Positions 1 to 7,004 of a DNA stretch of 19,603 nucleotides are shown one piece after another. The position numbers were made by a program, and so were the translations under genes. Numbering within the stretch: position 1 is the stretch's first letter; every line of letters starts with the position of its first letter. The notes beneath the pieces are model-generated. The model was given only the letters and a program-made list of their open reading frames with translations, did no database searches and was not told where the DNA came from. The stretch comes from JAFGTX01 sp942492225 (lineage in GTDB: Bacteria > Bacillota > Clostridia > Peptostreptococcales > Acidaminobacteraceae): the NCBI GenBank assembly GCA_942492225.1, contig CALODS010000018.1:1-19603 (forward strand). The letters run 5' to 3'.

Positions 1-26
1 ATTTTAAATAAGGGCTAGGGTGTATC

Positions 27-1019
27 ATGTTAGAGAAAGTTAATATTTTAGTGGTAGATGATGTAAGAGAAAATCATTTGGTAATGAACAGTGTATTAAA
101 TGACCCTGAAGTAAATGTAATTAATGCAATGTCAGGTGAAGAGGCGTTAAAACTTTGCTCAACTCATGATTTTGCAGTTATTCTGATGGATGTTCAGATG
201 CCTGTTATGGATGGTTTTGAAACCGCAGAATTGTTAAGAAGTATTGAACGTACAAAGAAGATACCAATTATTTTTGTGACTGCAATAAGTAAAGAGAAAA
301 AAGCAATTTTTAGAGGGTATGAAATTGGTGCAGTTGACTACTTATTTAAGCCAATTGATGCACTTATTTTGAGGAGTAAAGTAAAGACGTTTAAAGAATT
401 ATACCAGCAAAGACGTCAATTGGAATTAACAACATATGAACTTGAAAAAAAGATTAAAGAATTAACCATTGTTCAAGCTGAACGTTCTCGATTAGAAAAT
501 ATGAGCAAAGAAGATTTTTTGACCTGTACATACAATCGACGTGGGATTGAGCAATTGCTACAAGTCCACTGGGCAGATTGTGCTAAGTATGAGTTGCCAA
601 TGTCATTGGTATTGATTGATTTAGATAAATTTAAAAGCTATAACGATTATTATGGTCATGTAAGTGGTGATCAAGTTTTAAAAGAAGTTGTAGAGTCTGC
701 CAAGAATGTATTAACTGGTGCAGCAGAATATATTGGCCGCTATGGTGGGGAGGAATTCCTTGTAGTGTTGCCGAATAAAAATAGAAGTGAGGCAGAGAAA
801 ATTGCTGAAAAAATTCAATACGAATTAACTAGAAAGCAAATCACTCATGTAGAAAATGTGCCTCATAATATTGTGACGGTGAGTATGGGCCTTATTACAA
901 CAGTACCTTCAACATCTGTAGTATGTTCTAAAATCATAGGTGAAGTAGATGAAGCCTTGTATGAGGCAAAAACAAAGGGTCGTAATAGATTTGAAGTATG
1001 GCATAAGAAACAATTATAA
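27..1019 (+). CDS. Response regulator with GGDEF domain (probable diguanylate cyclase)
   Basis: Predicted cytoplasmic signalling protein of 330 aa that probably makes c-di-GMP from two GTP when its receiver domain is phosphorylated (PleD/WspR-like logic, family knowledge). The receiver spans residues 5-120: acidic pair D11/D12, phospho-acceptor D55 in a LMDVQMP context, T85 and K108-P109. A charged helical, probably coiled-coil linker (about 120-165) leads to the GGDEF domain (about 165-328), whose active loop reads GGEEF at residues 240-244, a catalytically competent variant. The usual RxxD inhibitory site just upstream is replaced by G231-A-A-E234, so product feedback inhibition is probably absent. 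The ATG at 27 follows an AGGG-containing weak ribosome site. The stop lies 14 nt before the TPR gene, so the two are probably cotranscribed. No sensor kinase is visible in the window. Confidence 0.93.
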   Translation: MLEKVNILVVDDVRENHLVMNSVLNDPEVNVINAMSGEEALKLCSTHDFAVILMDVQMPVMDGFETAELLRSIERTKKIPIIFVTAISKEKKAIFRGYEIGAVDYLFKPIDALILRSKVKTFKELYQQRRQLELTTYELEKKIKELTIVQAERSRLENMSKEDFLTCTYNRRGIEQLLQVHWADCAKYELPMSLVLIDLDKFKSYNDYYGHVSGDQVLKEVVESAKNVLTGAAEYIGRYGGEEFLVVLPNKNRSEAEKIAEKIQYELTRKQITHVENVPHNIVTVSMGLITTVPSTSVVCSKIIGEVDEALYEAKTKGRNRFEVWHKKQL

Positions 1020-1033
1020 ACTGGAGGGATAAC

Positions 1034-1702
1034 ATGACAAGGATTCAACAGTCAAAGACTTTTCTTAGTGTATTATTGGTAGCTTTTATTATTTTTATCG
1101 GTGCAAATTTTTATTTTCTTGGACTTGTTAAAGGATTGGCTTCACTATTAGCAGTTGAATTATTTGTTTTATGGAACAACAGAAAACAAAAGGAAAGCTT
1201 GAAAACCTTTAAAGTCGCTCGAAAACTTCACAAAAGTGGACGTTATGATGAAGCAATAACAATGTTTTTGATGTTTATTAAAGAAGTAAAAGAAGATCCA
1301 GAAAAAGAAAAAACAACGCTTCTTAATTTTGGACTTTATACAAATAGTGCCGTTGCAATGTCTTACAATAATATTGGTGCTGGGTGTATAGAATTAGGAT
1401 TTTTTGATAAAGCGATTGAAAGTTTAGAACGTGCAATAGAGGTAGATGCTGATTATGCAATTCCTTATTATAACCTAGCTGTAATAGCGACGTCACGCGG
1501 TGAAGATGATAAAGTGAATCGTTATATTGAAAAAATGCATGCCCTTGGTTACAAAGTGTCGATGGATCAAATTGTTCTTAAAATAGAATCATTAACAAAT
1601 AAAGCAGTAGAGCAAAATGTTGATGATGTTGGGGTAAGAACTAGCTTTGTAAAAGAAGCACAAGAAGAAGCACAAGAAGAAGCACAAGAAGAAAAAATGT
1701 AG
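1034..1702 (+). CDS. Membrane-anchored TPR-repeat protein
   Basis: 222-aa protein of unknown specific function. Two hydrophobic segments (about residues 9-28 and 30-48) make a short N-terminal membrane hairpin. A probably cytoplasmic region follows with tetratricopeptide-like helices: one unit around 58-85 (KSGRYDEAITMF) and a clear TPR pair around 109-172 (YNNIGAGCIELGFFDKAIESLERAIEV region). The C-terminus is acidic and ends in three EAQE units encoded by an exact 12-bp tandem repeat. TPRs normally bind partner proteins, so this could be a scaffold for the cyclase encoded just upstream, but that is inference from adjacency only. The start is supported by GGAGGG about 6 nt upstream of the ATG. 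A strong terminator follows, so this is the last gene of its unit. Confidence 0.82.
   Translation: MTRIQQSKTFLSVLLVAFIIFIGANFYFLGLVKGLASLLAVELFVLWNNRKQKESLKTFKVARKLHKSGRYDEAITMFLMFIKEVKEDPEKEKTTLLNFGLYTNSAVAMSYNNIGAGCIELGFFDKAIESLERAIEVDADYAIPYYNLAVIATSRGEDDKVNRYIEKMHALGYKVSMDQIVLKIESLTNKAVEQNVDDVGVRTSFVKEAQEEAQEEAQEEKM
1655..1690 (+). repeat. Three exact tandem copies of a 12-bp unit inside the TPR gene
   Basis: The unit GAAGCACAAGAA occurs three times without a mismatch at 1655-1666, 1667-1678 and 1679-1690, encoding EAQE-EAQE-EAQE just before the stop codon. Copy number could vary by slippage without changing the frame. Confidence 0.95.
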
Positions 1703-1723
1703 AACTAAAGTAATCTCAAATGG

Positions 1724-1758
1724 TGTGAAATCAATAAATTGATTTCACATTTTTTTTT
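1724..1758 (+). terminator. Rho-independent terminator after the TPR gene
   Basis: Perfect 11-bp stem (TGTGAAATCAA at 1724-1734 pairing with 1739-1749) with a 4-nt TAAA loop, followed directly by nine T residues (1750-1758). It ends the GGDEF-TPR transcription unit. Confidence 0.93.
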
Positions 1759-1875
1759 GAGAACAAGCTATAAAGAAAAATAATACTTAAACTGTTCATT
1801 GTTAAAAAATACAATTGGCACTTAAAAATTAACTTTGTTACGCTATAAAGGTCTAATAAAAAAAGGAGGAACACT

Positions 1876-2934
1876 TTGAAAAATCAAATGACACCAAGGG
1901 AACGCATGAATGCTTTTTCAGAAGGAGAGCCACTAGACCGTGTTTTAACCGTACCTGATATGGGCGTGACTATGATACATGTACTTGGCATTAAAGCTGG
2001 AGACTATTATCATTCTGCTGAATTAATGGCTCAGCTAGAAGTTGAATTATTTAAACAACTTAATCATGATGCAGTCAGTATATCGACGAGTTTGAGAGGG
2101 GTTGCGGAAGCAATGGGTGCAACGGTAGGCTACCCAGACGATAATATCTCATATTTAATTAAACCAGCCATCAGTACTTTGGATGAAATTTATCGGTTAA
2201 AACCGGTTGATCCCCTAAGGGATGGCAATTTACCGACCTTGCTAAAAGCGATTGAATTGACTTATGCATCCCTCAATAATCAAGTGGATGTTGGGGCGGC
2301 CATGTCAGGACCTTTTAGCGTTGCTGCCTCAATCATAGGGACGGAACAATTATTGAAGTGGATGGTAAAACACCCCAAAGAACTTCATCATGTCATGTCC
2401 GTTGTTGCAGAATCAAATGATAATTATATCAAAGAAGTCGCAAAAAGAGGGGTTGGTATAGGGTTTGCAGACCCAGTATCTTCAATGAGTCTTATAAGCG
2501 CAAAACACTTTAGAGAATTCTCATTGCCTTATTTAAAACAAAATATAGAGACTGTCACAAAACATACGGGTAGTAAACCAGGTATACATATATGTGGAAA
2601 GAGTCGCGCAATTTGGTTAGATGTAGTCGATGCAGGGATTTCTAATTTTAGTATTGACAATATAGAAGACATTGAAGACGCAAAAAATATCATGGGTGAT
2701 CACGTGACCATTACAGGTAATGTCCCACCTGTTGATGTTATTTTATTTGGAACTCAAGAGGAAATTAATAAATCAGTTCAAAGTTGTATAAAAAAAGGAC
2801 ATGATTCTAAAAAGGGCTACATCCTTAGTACGGGCTGCCAAATCCCTATGTATACCCCTATTGAAAAAGTGAAACAGTTTATGAAAGCGGCAGATCAGTT
2901 TGGACAGTATAGAGATTTAGACATAAAAAATTAG
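1876..2934 (+). CDS. MtaA/CmuA-type methyltransferase (uroporphyrinogen decarboxylase family)
   Basis: 352-aa cytoplasmic protein of the URO-D fold family that includes the methylcobamide:coenzyme M methyltransferases MtaA/MtbA and CmuA. In characterised members a zinc-activated thiol accepts a methyl group from a corrinoid protein. The family zinc motif H-x-C...C is visible as H238-I-C240 and C321 (in a STGCQIP context), which separates it from true HemE, so haem synthesis is unlikely. The N-terminal MTPRERMNAFSEGEPLDRV stretch is typical of the family. Translation starts at TTG 1876, placed about 6 nt after a strong AAAGGAGGA site; the ATG at 1888 is a poorer alternative. The NhaC-like transporter gene follows immediately, suggesting linked function. 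No corrinoid protein or substrate-specific methyltransferase lies alongside, so the methyl donor and acceptor are unknown. Confidence 0.85.
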   Translation: MKNQMTPRERMNAFSEGEPLDRVLTVPDMGVTMIHVLGIKAGDYYHSAELMAQLEVELFKQLNHDAVSISTSLRGVAEAMGATVGYPDDNISYLIKPAISTLDEIYRLKPVDPLRDGNLPTLLKAIELTYASLNNQVDVGAAMSGPFSVAASIIGTEQLLKWMVKHPKELHHVMSVVAESNDNYIKEVAKRGVGIGFADPVSSMSLISAKHFREFSLPYLKQNIETVTKHTGSKPGIHICGKSRAIWLDVVDAGISNFSIDNIEDIEDAKNIMGDHVTITGNVPPVDVILFGTQEEINKSVQSCIKKGHDSKKGYILSTGCQIPMYTPIEKVKQFMKAADQFGQYRDLDIKN

Positions 2935-2941
2935 AAGGAGA

Positions 2942-2961
2942 TGTGTATAGCTGTATACACA
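2942..2961 (+). promoter_or_regulatory. Inverted repeat between ribosome-binding site and start codon of the NhaC-like gene
   Basis: TGTGTATA (2942-2949) and TATACACA (2954-2961) are perfect 8-bp arms around a GCTG loop. The repeat lies directly after the Shine-Dalgarno sequence AAGGAG (2935-2940) and before ATG 2970. As RNA it would form a short stem-loop; as DNA it could be an operator-like site. An 8-codon ORF (ATG 2941 to TAA 2967) also runs through it. Confidence 0.7.
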
Positions 2962-2969
2962 ACGTAAAA

Positions 2970-4235
2970 ATGAAAAGTAATGTAATTAAAGAACAGGGTA
3001 ATTTTAAAGCGCTTATTCCCTTGATCAGTTTTGTTGTGATCTATTTAATGTCAGGTATTATATTAAATGCAAAAGGGGTAGAAATGGCCTTTTATCAATT
3101 TCCTGCACCAATAGCGGCATTTATGGGCGTTATTATAGGAATCATAATCTTAGATGGTTCTTTTGAAAAGAAAGTAAGCCTATTTTTAGAAGGCTGTGGC
3201 AATGAAGATATTATTATCATGTGTATGATTTATCTCTTGGCAGGTGCTTTTTCAACGGTATCTAGTGCAATGGGTGGTGTAGATGCAACAGTCAATTTGG
3301 GTTTGTCACTAATTCCGATTAATTTTATCGTGGTAGGTATTTTTGTTATTGCCTCTTTTATTGCACTTGCAACGGGTACATCAGTTGGTACAGTTGTTGC
3401 ACTTGCACCGATTGCGATTACACTAGCTGAGAGAGGGGGGCTTGATTTACCCCTAACACTTGGTGCGCTTGTAGGTGGTGCTATGTTGGGTGATAATTTA
3501 TCAATTATTTCTGATACAACAATCGCAGCGACAAGAACACAAGGTGTTATGATGCAAGACAAATTTAAGGAAAACTTTAAAATAGTCTTGCCAGCCGCCT
3601 TACTGACAATGCTTTTATTATTTATTTTCGGTCGACCAGATGTCCTGCCAACAATAGAAAGTTATGACTATAATATTATCAAAGTGATTCCATATATTGT
3701 TGTACTAATTACTGCTCTTATGGGAGTACATGTTTTTATTGTGCTAACTGGTGGGATTGTTATATCAGGTGTTATTGGCATTTTTTATGGAAGTTTTGAT
3801 TTTCTTGGACTTGTTCAAAAAACTTATGAAGGATTTACAGGAATGACAGAAATCTTTATATTATCAATTTTGATTGGTGGATTGGCACATCTCGTTTCTA
3901 CATATGGTGGTCTTAATTGGATTCTTACGATTATAAAGGGGAGAATAAAAGGCAAGAAGAGTGCTGAATTTGGCATAGGTGGCTTAGCCGCTTTAACAAA
4001 TTTTGCGACAGCCAACAATACAGTTTCAATTCTAATTAGTGGTGAGTTGGCTAAAGAAGTGGCAAGAGAATATGAAGTGGACCCTAAACGTACGGCATCA
4101 CTGCTTGATATTTTTGCTTGTACTGTCAAAAGTATTATTCCCTATGGTGCGCAACTTCTTATAGCGGCAGGTGTTACAAAAGGACTGGTAAGTCAGTTGA
4201 AATCGTCCCTTATGTCTGGTATTCATTCTTGTTAA
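2970..4235 (+). CDS. NhaC-family Na+/H+ antiporter-like transporter (C-terminus out of frame)
   Basis: Polytopic inner-membrane protein with about 10-12 hydrophobic segments. The family signature GDNLSIISDTT and the neighbouring GTSVGTVVALAPIA region place it in the NhaC-type ion antiporter/transporter group; some relatives exchange organic acids, so the substrate is uncertain. I chose ATG 2970, giving MKSNVIKEQG before the first membrane segment. A GTG at 2943 is in frame but only 2 nt from AAGGAG, too close for good initiation. The reading frame closes at TAA 4233-4235 after an atypical hydrophilic tail (SQLKSSLMSGIHSC). The -1 frame from about 4193 to TAG 4274-4276 instead encodes SVEIVPYVWYSFLL and then MISVGISILMKRN, a normal final membrane helix for this family. 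A one-base deletion near 4190-4200, real or a sequence error, is the likely cause. It follows the MtaA-like gene and is closed by a terminator. Confidence 0.82.
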   Translation: MKSNVIKEQGNFKALIPLISFVVIYLMSGIILNAKGVEMAFYQFPAPIAAFMGVIIGIIILDGSFEKKVSLFLEGCGNEDIIIMCMIYLLAGAFSTVSSAMGGVDATVNLGLSLIPINFIVVGIFVIASFIALATGTSVGTVVALAPIAITLAERGGLDLPLTLGALVGGAMLGDNLSIISDTTIAATRTQGVMMQDKFKENFKIVLPAALLTMLLLFIFGRPDVLPTIESYDYNIIKVIPYIVVLITALMGVHVFIVLTGGIVISGVIGIFYGSFDFLGLVQKTYEGFTGMTEIFILSILIGGLAHLVSTYGGLNWILTIIKGRIKGKKSAEFGIGGLAALTNFATANNTVSILISGELAKEVAREYEVDPKRTASLLDIFACTVKSIIPYGAQLLIAAGVTKGLVSQLKSSLMSGIHSC

Positions 4236-4276
4236 TGATTTCAGTGGGGATTAGTATTTTAATGAAAAGAAATTAG
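4193..4276 (+). other. Displaced C-terminal coding segment of the NhaC-like gene
   Basis: In the frame one base behind the upstream ORF, 27 codons encode SVEIVPYVW, a hydrophobic helix and a basic end (LMKRN) before TAG 4274-4276. IVPY followed by an aromatic-rich helix is what normally ends NhaC-family proteins after the AAGVTKG region. Restoring one base near 4190-4200 would give a protein of about 435 aa from ATG 2970. Confidence 0.75.
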
Positions 4277-4304
4277 AAACCTAAGTTTTTTTTGAATATC
4301 GTTA

Positions 4305-4364
4305 CAAAAAAATAACCCTTCTTGCCAGCAATAAAATTGTTGGCAAGAAGGGTTATTTTGTTTT
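4305..4364. terminator. Bidirectional terminator between NhaC-like gene (+) and ychF (-)
   Basis: Long stem with arms around 4309-4331 and 4337-4359 and a TAAAA loop. Pairing is perfect over the AATAACCCTTCTTGCCA core, with one G-U pair near the loop. An A-run on the left and T-rich sequence on the right give U-tracts on both strands, suiting two converging genes. Confidence 0.93.
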
Positions 4365-4379
4365 ATAGTAGTTTGGTAA

Positions 4380-5474
4380 TTACACGTTAAATCTAAAGTT
4401 AATCACATCGCCATCTTTAACGATGTACTCTTTTCCTTCAAGTCTAAGGACGCCTTTTTCTTTAGCGGCAGCAAGAGACCCTTCTTTAACTAAATCATCA
4501 AAAGCAATCGTTTCTGCGCGAATAAAGCCTCTTTCAATATCAGAGTGAATTTTACTTGCTGCTTGTGGGGCTTTAGTACCTTTTCTAATGGTCCATGCTC
4601 TTACTTCTTGTGGACCAGCCGTTAAGAAAGAAATCAGATTTAGTAAATGGTAACTTGCTCTGATTAACTGATCAAGACCAGATTCTTCAAGACCAAGTTC
4701 TTCTAAGAAACCAGCTCTGTCATCGTCATCTAACTCAGAAATTTCTTGCTCTACTTTTGCTGAGATAACAACCACATCTGAATTTTCAGTTTTAGCAAAT
4801 TCTTTTACTTCAGCAACAAAGGCATTGTCACCACCATTCTCTATTAAATCATCTTCTGAGACATTGGCACAGTAGATAATAGGTTTTGAGGTAAGTAATT
4901 GTAACGAACGCACAAATTTTTCTTCTTCAGGCGTAAATTCCATTGTACGTACAGACTTAAGGTCTGCAAGTGTCGCTTTAATACGCTCAAGGATATCAAG
5001 TTCGCCTTTAAGGTTCTTATCCGCTTTTGCAGCTTTCGCTGCTTTAAAGATTCTTCTGTCAATCATTTCTTCATCAGCAAAGATTAATTCCATATTGATT
5101 GTTTCAATGTCTTTTAGTGGTCCGATTTTACCATCGACGTGGATAACATTTTCGTCTTCAAAACATCTTACCACATGTACGATGGATTCAACTTCTCTGA
5201 TGTGACTTAAGAATTGGTTACCAAGACCTTCACCTTTTGAAGCGCCCTCAACTAAACCTGCAATATCATAAAATTCAATTGCAGTAGGAACAAGTTTTTT
5301 TGAATCGTACATTTCTCTTAATGCATCAAGACGGTTATCTGGGACTGTTACAACCCCAACATTTGGTTCTATTGTACAGAATGGATAGTTAGCAGCTTCT
5401 GCACCTGCCTTAGTGATTGCATTGAAAAGTGTACTCTTTCCAACGTTTGGTAATCCAACGATTCCTAATTTCAT
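4380..5474 (-). CDS. ychF: Redox-regulated ATPase YchF (OLA1/Obg-family P-loop NTPase)
   Basis: Conserved cytoplasmic P-loop NTPase of 364 aa, the family's usual length, that binds ribosomes and hydrolyses ATP in preference to GTP (family knowledge). G1 is GLPNVGKS (residues 7-14), G3 DIAGL starts at D70, and the G4 position reads N204-V-S-E207, the NxxE form that relaxes guanine specificity. FLSHIREVES carries the histidine (H91) typical of YchF. A central helical segment (about 130-200) is followed by a C-terminal TGS domain (about 278-362) ending in GDVINFRFNV. The true start is the ATG at 5474-5472, preceded on this strand by AGAGAGGA; the frame stays open 17 codons further upstream, but MKLGIVGLPNVGKS is the universal N-terminus. 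It is monocistronic, with its own promoter and a shared terminator. Confidence 0.96.
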   Translation of the reverse strand: MKLGIVGLPNVGKSTLFNAITKAGAEAANYPFCTIEPNVGVVTVPDNRLDALREMYDSKKLVPTAIEFYDIAGLVEGASKGEGLGNQFLSHIREVESIVHVVRCFEDENVIHVDGKIGPLKDIETINMELIFADEEMIDRRIFKAAKAAKADKNLKGELDILERIKATLADLKSVRTMEFTPEEEKFVRSLQLLTSKPIIYCANVSEDDLIENGGDNAFVAEVKEFAKTENSDVVVISAKVEQEISELDDDDRAGFLEELGLEESGLDQLIRASYHLLNLISFLTAGPQEVRAWTIRKGTKAPQAASKIHSDIERGFIRAETIAFDDLVKEGSLAAAKEKGVLRLEGKEYIVKDGDVINFRFNV

Positions 5475-5499
5475 AATTATTTTCCTCTCTATCTTTCTC

Positions 5500-5522
5500 A
5501 GTATCTTACTAATAAAGATACT
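5500..5522 (-). promoter_or_regulatory. Stem-loop in the ychF 5' leader
   Basis: AGTATCTT (5500-5507) and AAGATACT (5515-5522) form a perfect 8-bp inverted repeat with a 7-nt loop, between the predicted ychF promoter and its ribosome-binding site. No U-tract follows on the coding strand, so it is not an obvious attenuator. Its role is unknown. Confidence 0.5.
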
Positions 5523-5556
5523 CAAAGTTCATTTAAATTTAAAACATACATATGAA

Positions 5557-5585
5557 ATTATAATGTAATTCCGATTACTTTGCAA
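5557..5585 (-). promoter_or_regulatory. SigmaA-type promoter for ychF
   Basis: Read on the minus strand, TTGCAA (5585-5580) is followed after 17 bp by a perfect TATAAT (5562-5557). Transcription would begin near 5550, giving a leader of about 75 nt. The spacer holds a short GTAAT/ATTAC inverted repeat that might be an operator. Confidence 0.75.
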
Positions 5586-5631
5586 CTTTCGAGCTAAATT
5601 GTAAATAGTTTGTATACATCTTTAGAAATCC

Positions 5632-5660
5632 TACACATCTTGTCGGATATCTACTATAAT
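5632..5660 (+). promoter_or_regulatory. Probable sigmaA-type promoter for yfmF-yfmH-lgt
   Basis: TACACA (5632-5637), 17-bp spacer, perfect TATAAT (5655-5660). The -35 box matches 4 of 6 consensus positions. Transcription would start about 60 nt before ATG 5730. It lies divergent from the ychF promoter. Confidence 0.5.
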
Positions 5661-5729
5661 AAGAATAATACAAATAAATTTTTCTGGAAGAGGGAATCTT
5701 CCTATTTATCAATGAATGGAGCGATCAAT

Positions 5730-7004
5730 ATGATTAATGGAATAGATAAAAGACAATTATCAGATAATGTTAATTTACATCTTGTTAAATCTGATAAATT
5801 TAAAACGGATTTAGTTGGCGTTTTTATTAAAAGACCGCTGAATCAAGAAGAAGCAGCTAAAAATGCCTTGCTAACACGTGTTATAGAGAGAGCAACAATG
5901 AACCATAGAACGTCAAAAGAACTCGCCATTAAATTAGAAGAACTTTATGGTGCGGTTATCGCAGCAGATGTTATCAAATATGGAGAAAAGCAAGTGCTTC
6001 AGTTTAAGGTACAATTACCAAACGAAAAGTTATTACAAGAAGAAGGCATCTTTGATCAAGGTTTGGAGATATTAAGAGATATTTTGCTTGATCCATTGGT
6101 AGAAGAGGGTGGCTTCAACAAAGAATATTTTGATAGTGAAGTTAATAATCTTAAAGATGAAATTCAAGGACGTATCAATGATAAAATGTCCTATGCTATG
6201 GAGCGCTGTATAGAAGAAATGTGCGCAGATGAACCTTATAGCATTTATCAATATGGTGCAGTTGAAGATTTAGAAGCGATTACACCACAATCACTTTATG
6301 ACCATTATAAGAAAGTGATGAGTTCTTCTGAAATTGAAATTTGTGTCAGTGGTGATATTGATTTTGATAAAACGGAAGCGCAAATAAAACAGGTGCTAGA
6401 TTTTAAAGTGCCTACCTGTGTTGTTTATACAACGGAAGAAAATGGCCATAAAGTTGAACAAATAAGAGAAGTGGAAGAAAAATTTAATATAAACCAAGGT
6501 AAATTAACGATTGGCTATAGAACCCACACGCCAATGAATGACCCACTATATGAAGCGAGTGTTGTATTTTCATATATATTGGGTGGTGGCGCCAATTCAA
6601 AATTATTCAAAAATGTTAGAGAAAAAGAAAGTCTTTGCTATTATATTTTCGCAAGAAACGAAAAATATAAGTCAATTATGATTATTGGATCAGGGATTGA
6701 ATTTGAAAATAAAGATAAAGCATTGATGCTTATTGACCGTGAATTTGACGACATGCTAAAAGGTAATTTTACGGATGAAGATTTAAGAATAGCAAAAGAT
6801 AACTTGAAATCAAGTTTAAATTCAATTTCAGATTTCCAAAATTCATTTATTAATTACTACTATTCAACAATATTAAGCAATAAAGCCTTTGATATAGACG
6901 CAAGAAAAGCCGCAATAGAAGCGGTTACAAAAGAAGAAGTTATTAAAGCAGGTATGCGTATAGAAAAAGACACCGTACACTTCTTGAACAAGGAGGAAGC
7001 ATAA
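5730..7004 (+). CDS. yfmF: M16-family peptidase-like protein YfmF (catalytically degenerate subunit)
   Basis: 424-aa protein of the M16 (insulinase-like) fold, matching Bacillus YmfF, described as associated with EF-P modification. The zinc motif HxxEH expected about 50 residues in is replaced by R50-V-I-E53-R54 (LLTRVIERATMNHRTS), so this copy should not bind catalytic zinc. In family heterodimers such a subunit completes the chamber of an active partner, here the product of the next gene. Late motifs such as YILGGGANSKLFKNVREKES, typical of the C-terminal M16 half, are intact. I chose ATG 5730, with GGAG about 9 nt upstream; the frame is open 40 codons further but that stretch has no suitable ribosome site and no family-like sequence. 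The stop overlaps the next start as TAATG, indicating translational coupling. Confidence 0.9.
   Translation: MINGIDKRQLSDNVNLHLVKSDKFKTDLVGVFIKRPLNQEEAAKNALLTRVIERATMNHRTSKELAIKLEELYGAVIAADVIKYGEKQVLQFKVQLPNEKLLQEEGIFDQGLEILRDILLDPLVEEGGFNKEYFDSEVNNLKDEIQGRINDKMSYAMERCIEEMCADEPYSIYQYGAVEDLEAITPQSLYDHYKKVMSSSEIEICVSGDIDFDKTEAQIKQVLDFKVPTCVVYTTEENGHKVEQIREVEEKFNINQGKLTIGYRTHTPMNDPLYEASVVFSYILGGGANSKLFKNVREKESLCYYIFARNEKYKSIMIIGSGIEFENKDKALMLIDREFDDMLKGNFTDEDLRIAKDNLKSSLNSISDFQNSFINYYYSTILSNKAFDIDARKAAIEAVTKEEVIKAGMRIEKDTVHFLNKEEA

Noticed and set aside
1815..1849. Possible promoter ahead of the MtaA-like gene (TTGGCA and TATAAA)
   Set aside because: The spacing between the boxes is 23 bp, too long for a sigmaA promoter, and no better pair was found.
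2943..2969. GTG 2943 as the start of the NhaC-like gene
   Set aside because: Only 2 nt separate it from AAGGAG and it sits in the hairpin; ATG 2970 starts a normal N-terminus. Not fully excluded.
5475..5525. 17-codon extension of ychF
   Set aside because: The universal YchF N-terminus begins at MKLGIVGLPNVGKS, and AGAGAGGA precedes that ATG.
5610..5729. 40-codon N-terminal extension of yfmF from an upstream TTG
   Set aside because: It crosses the probable promoter, has no suitable ribosome site and no family-like sequence; ATG 5730 with GGAG upstream gives the normal length.
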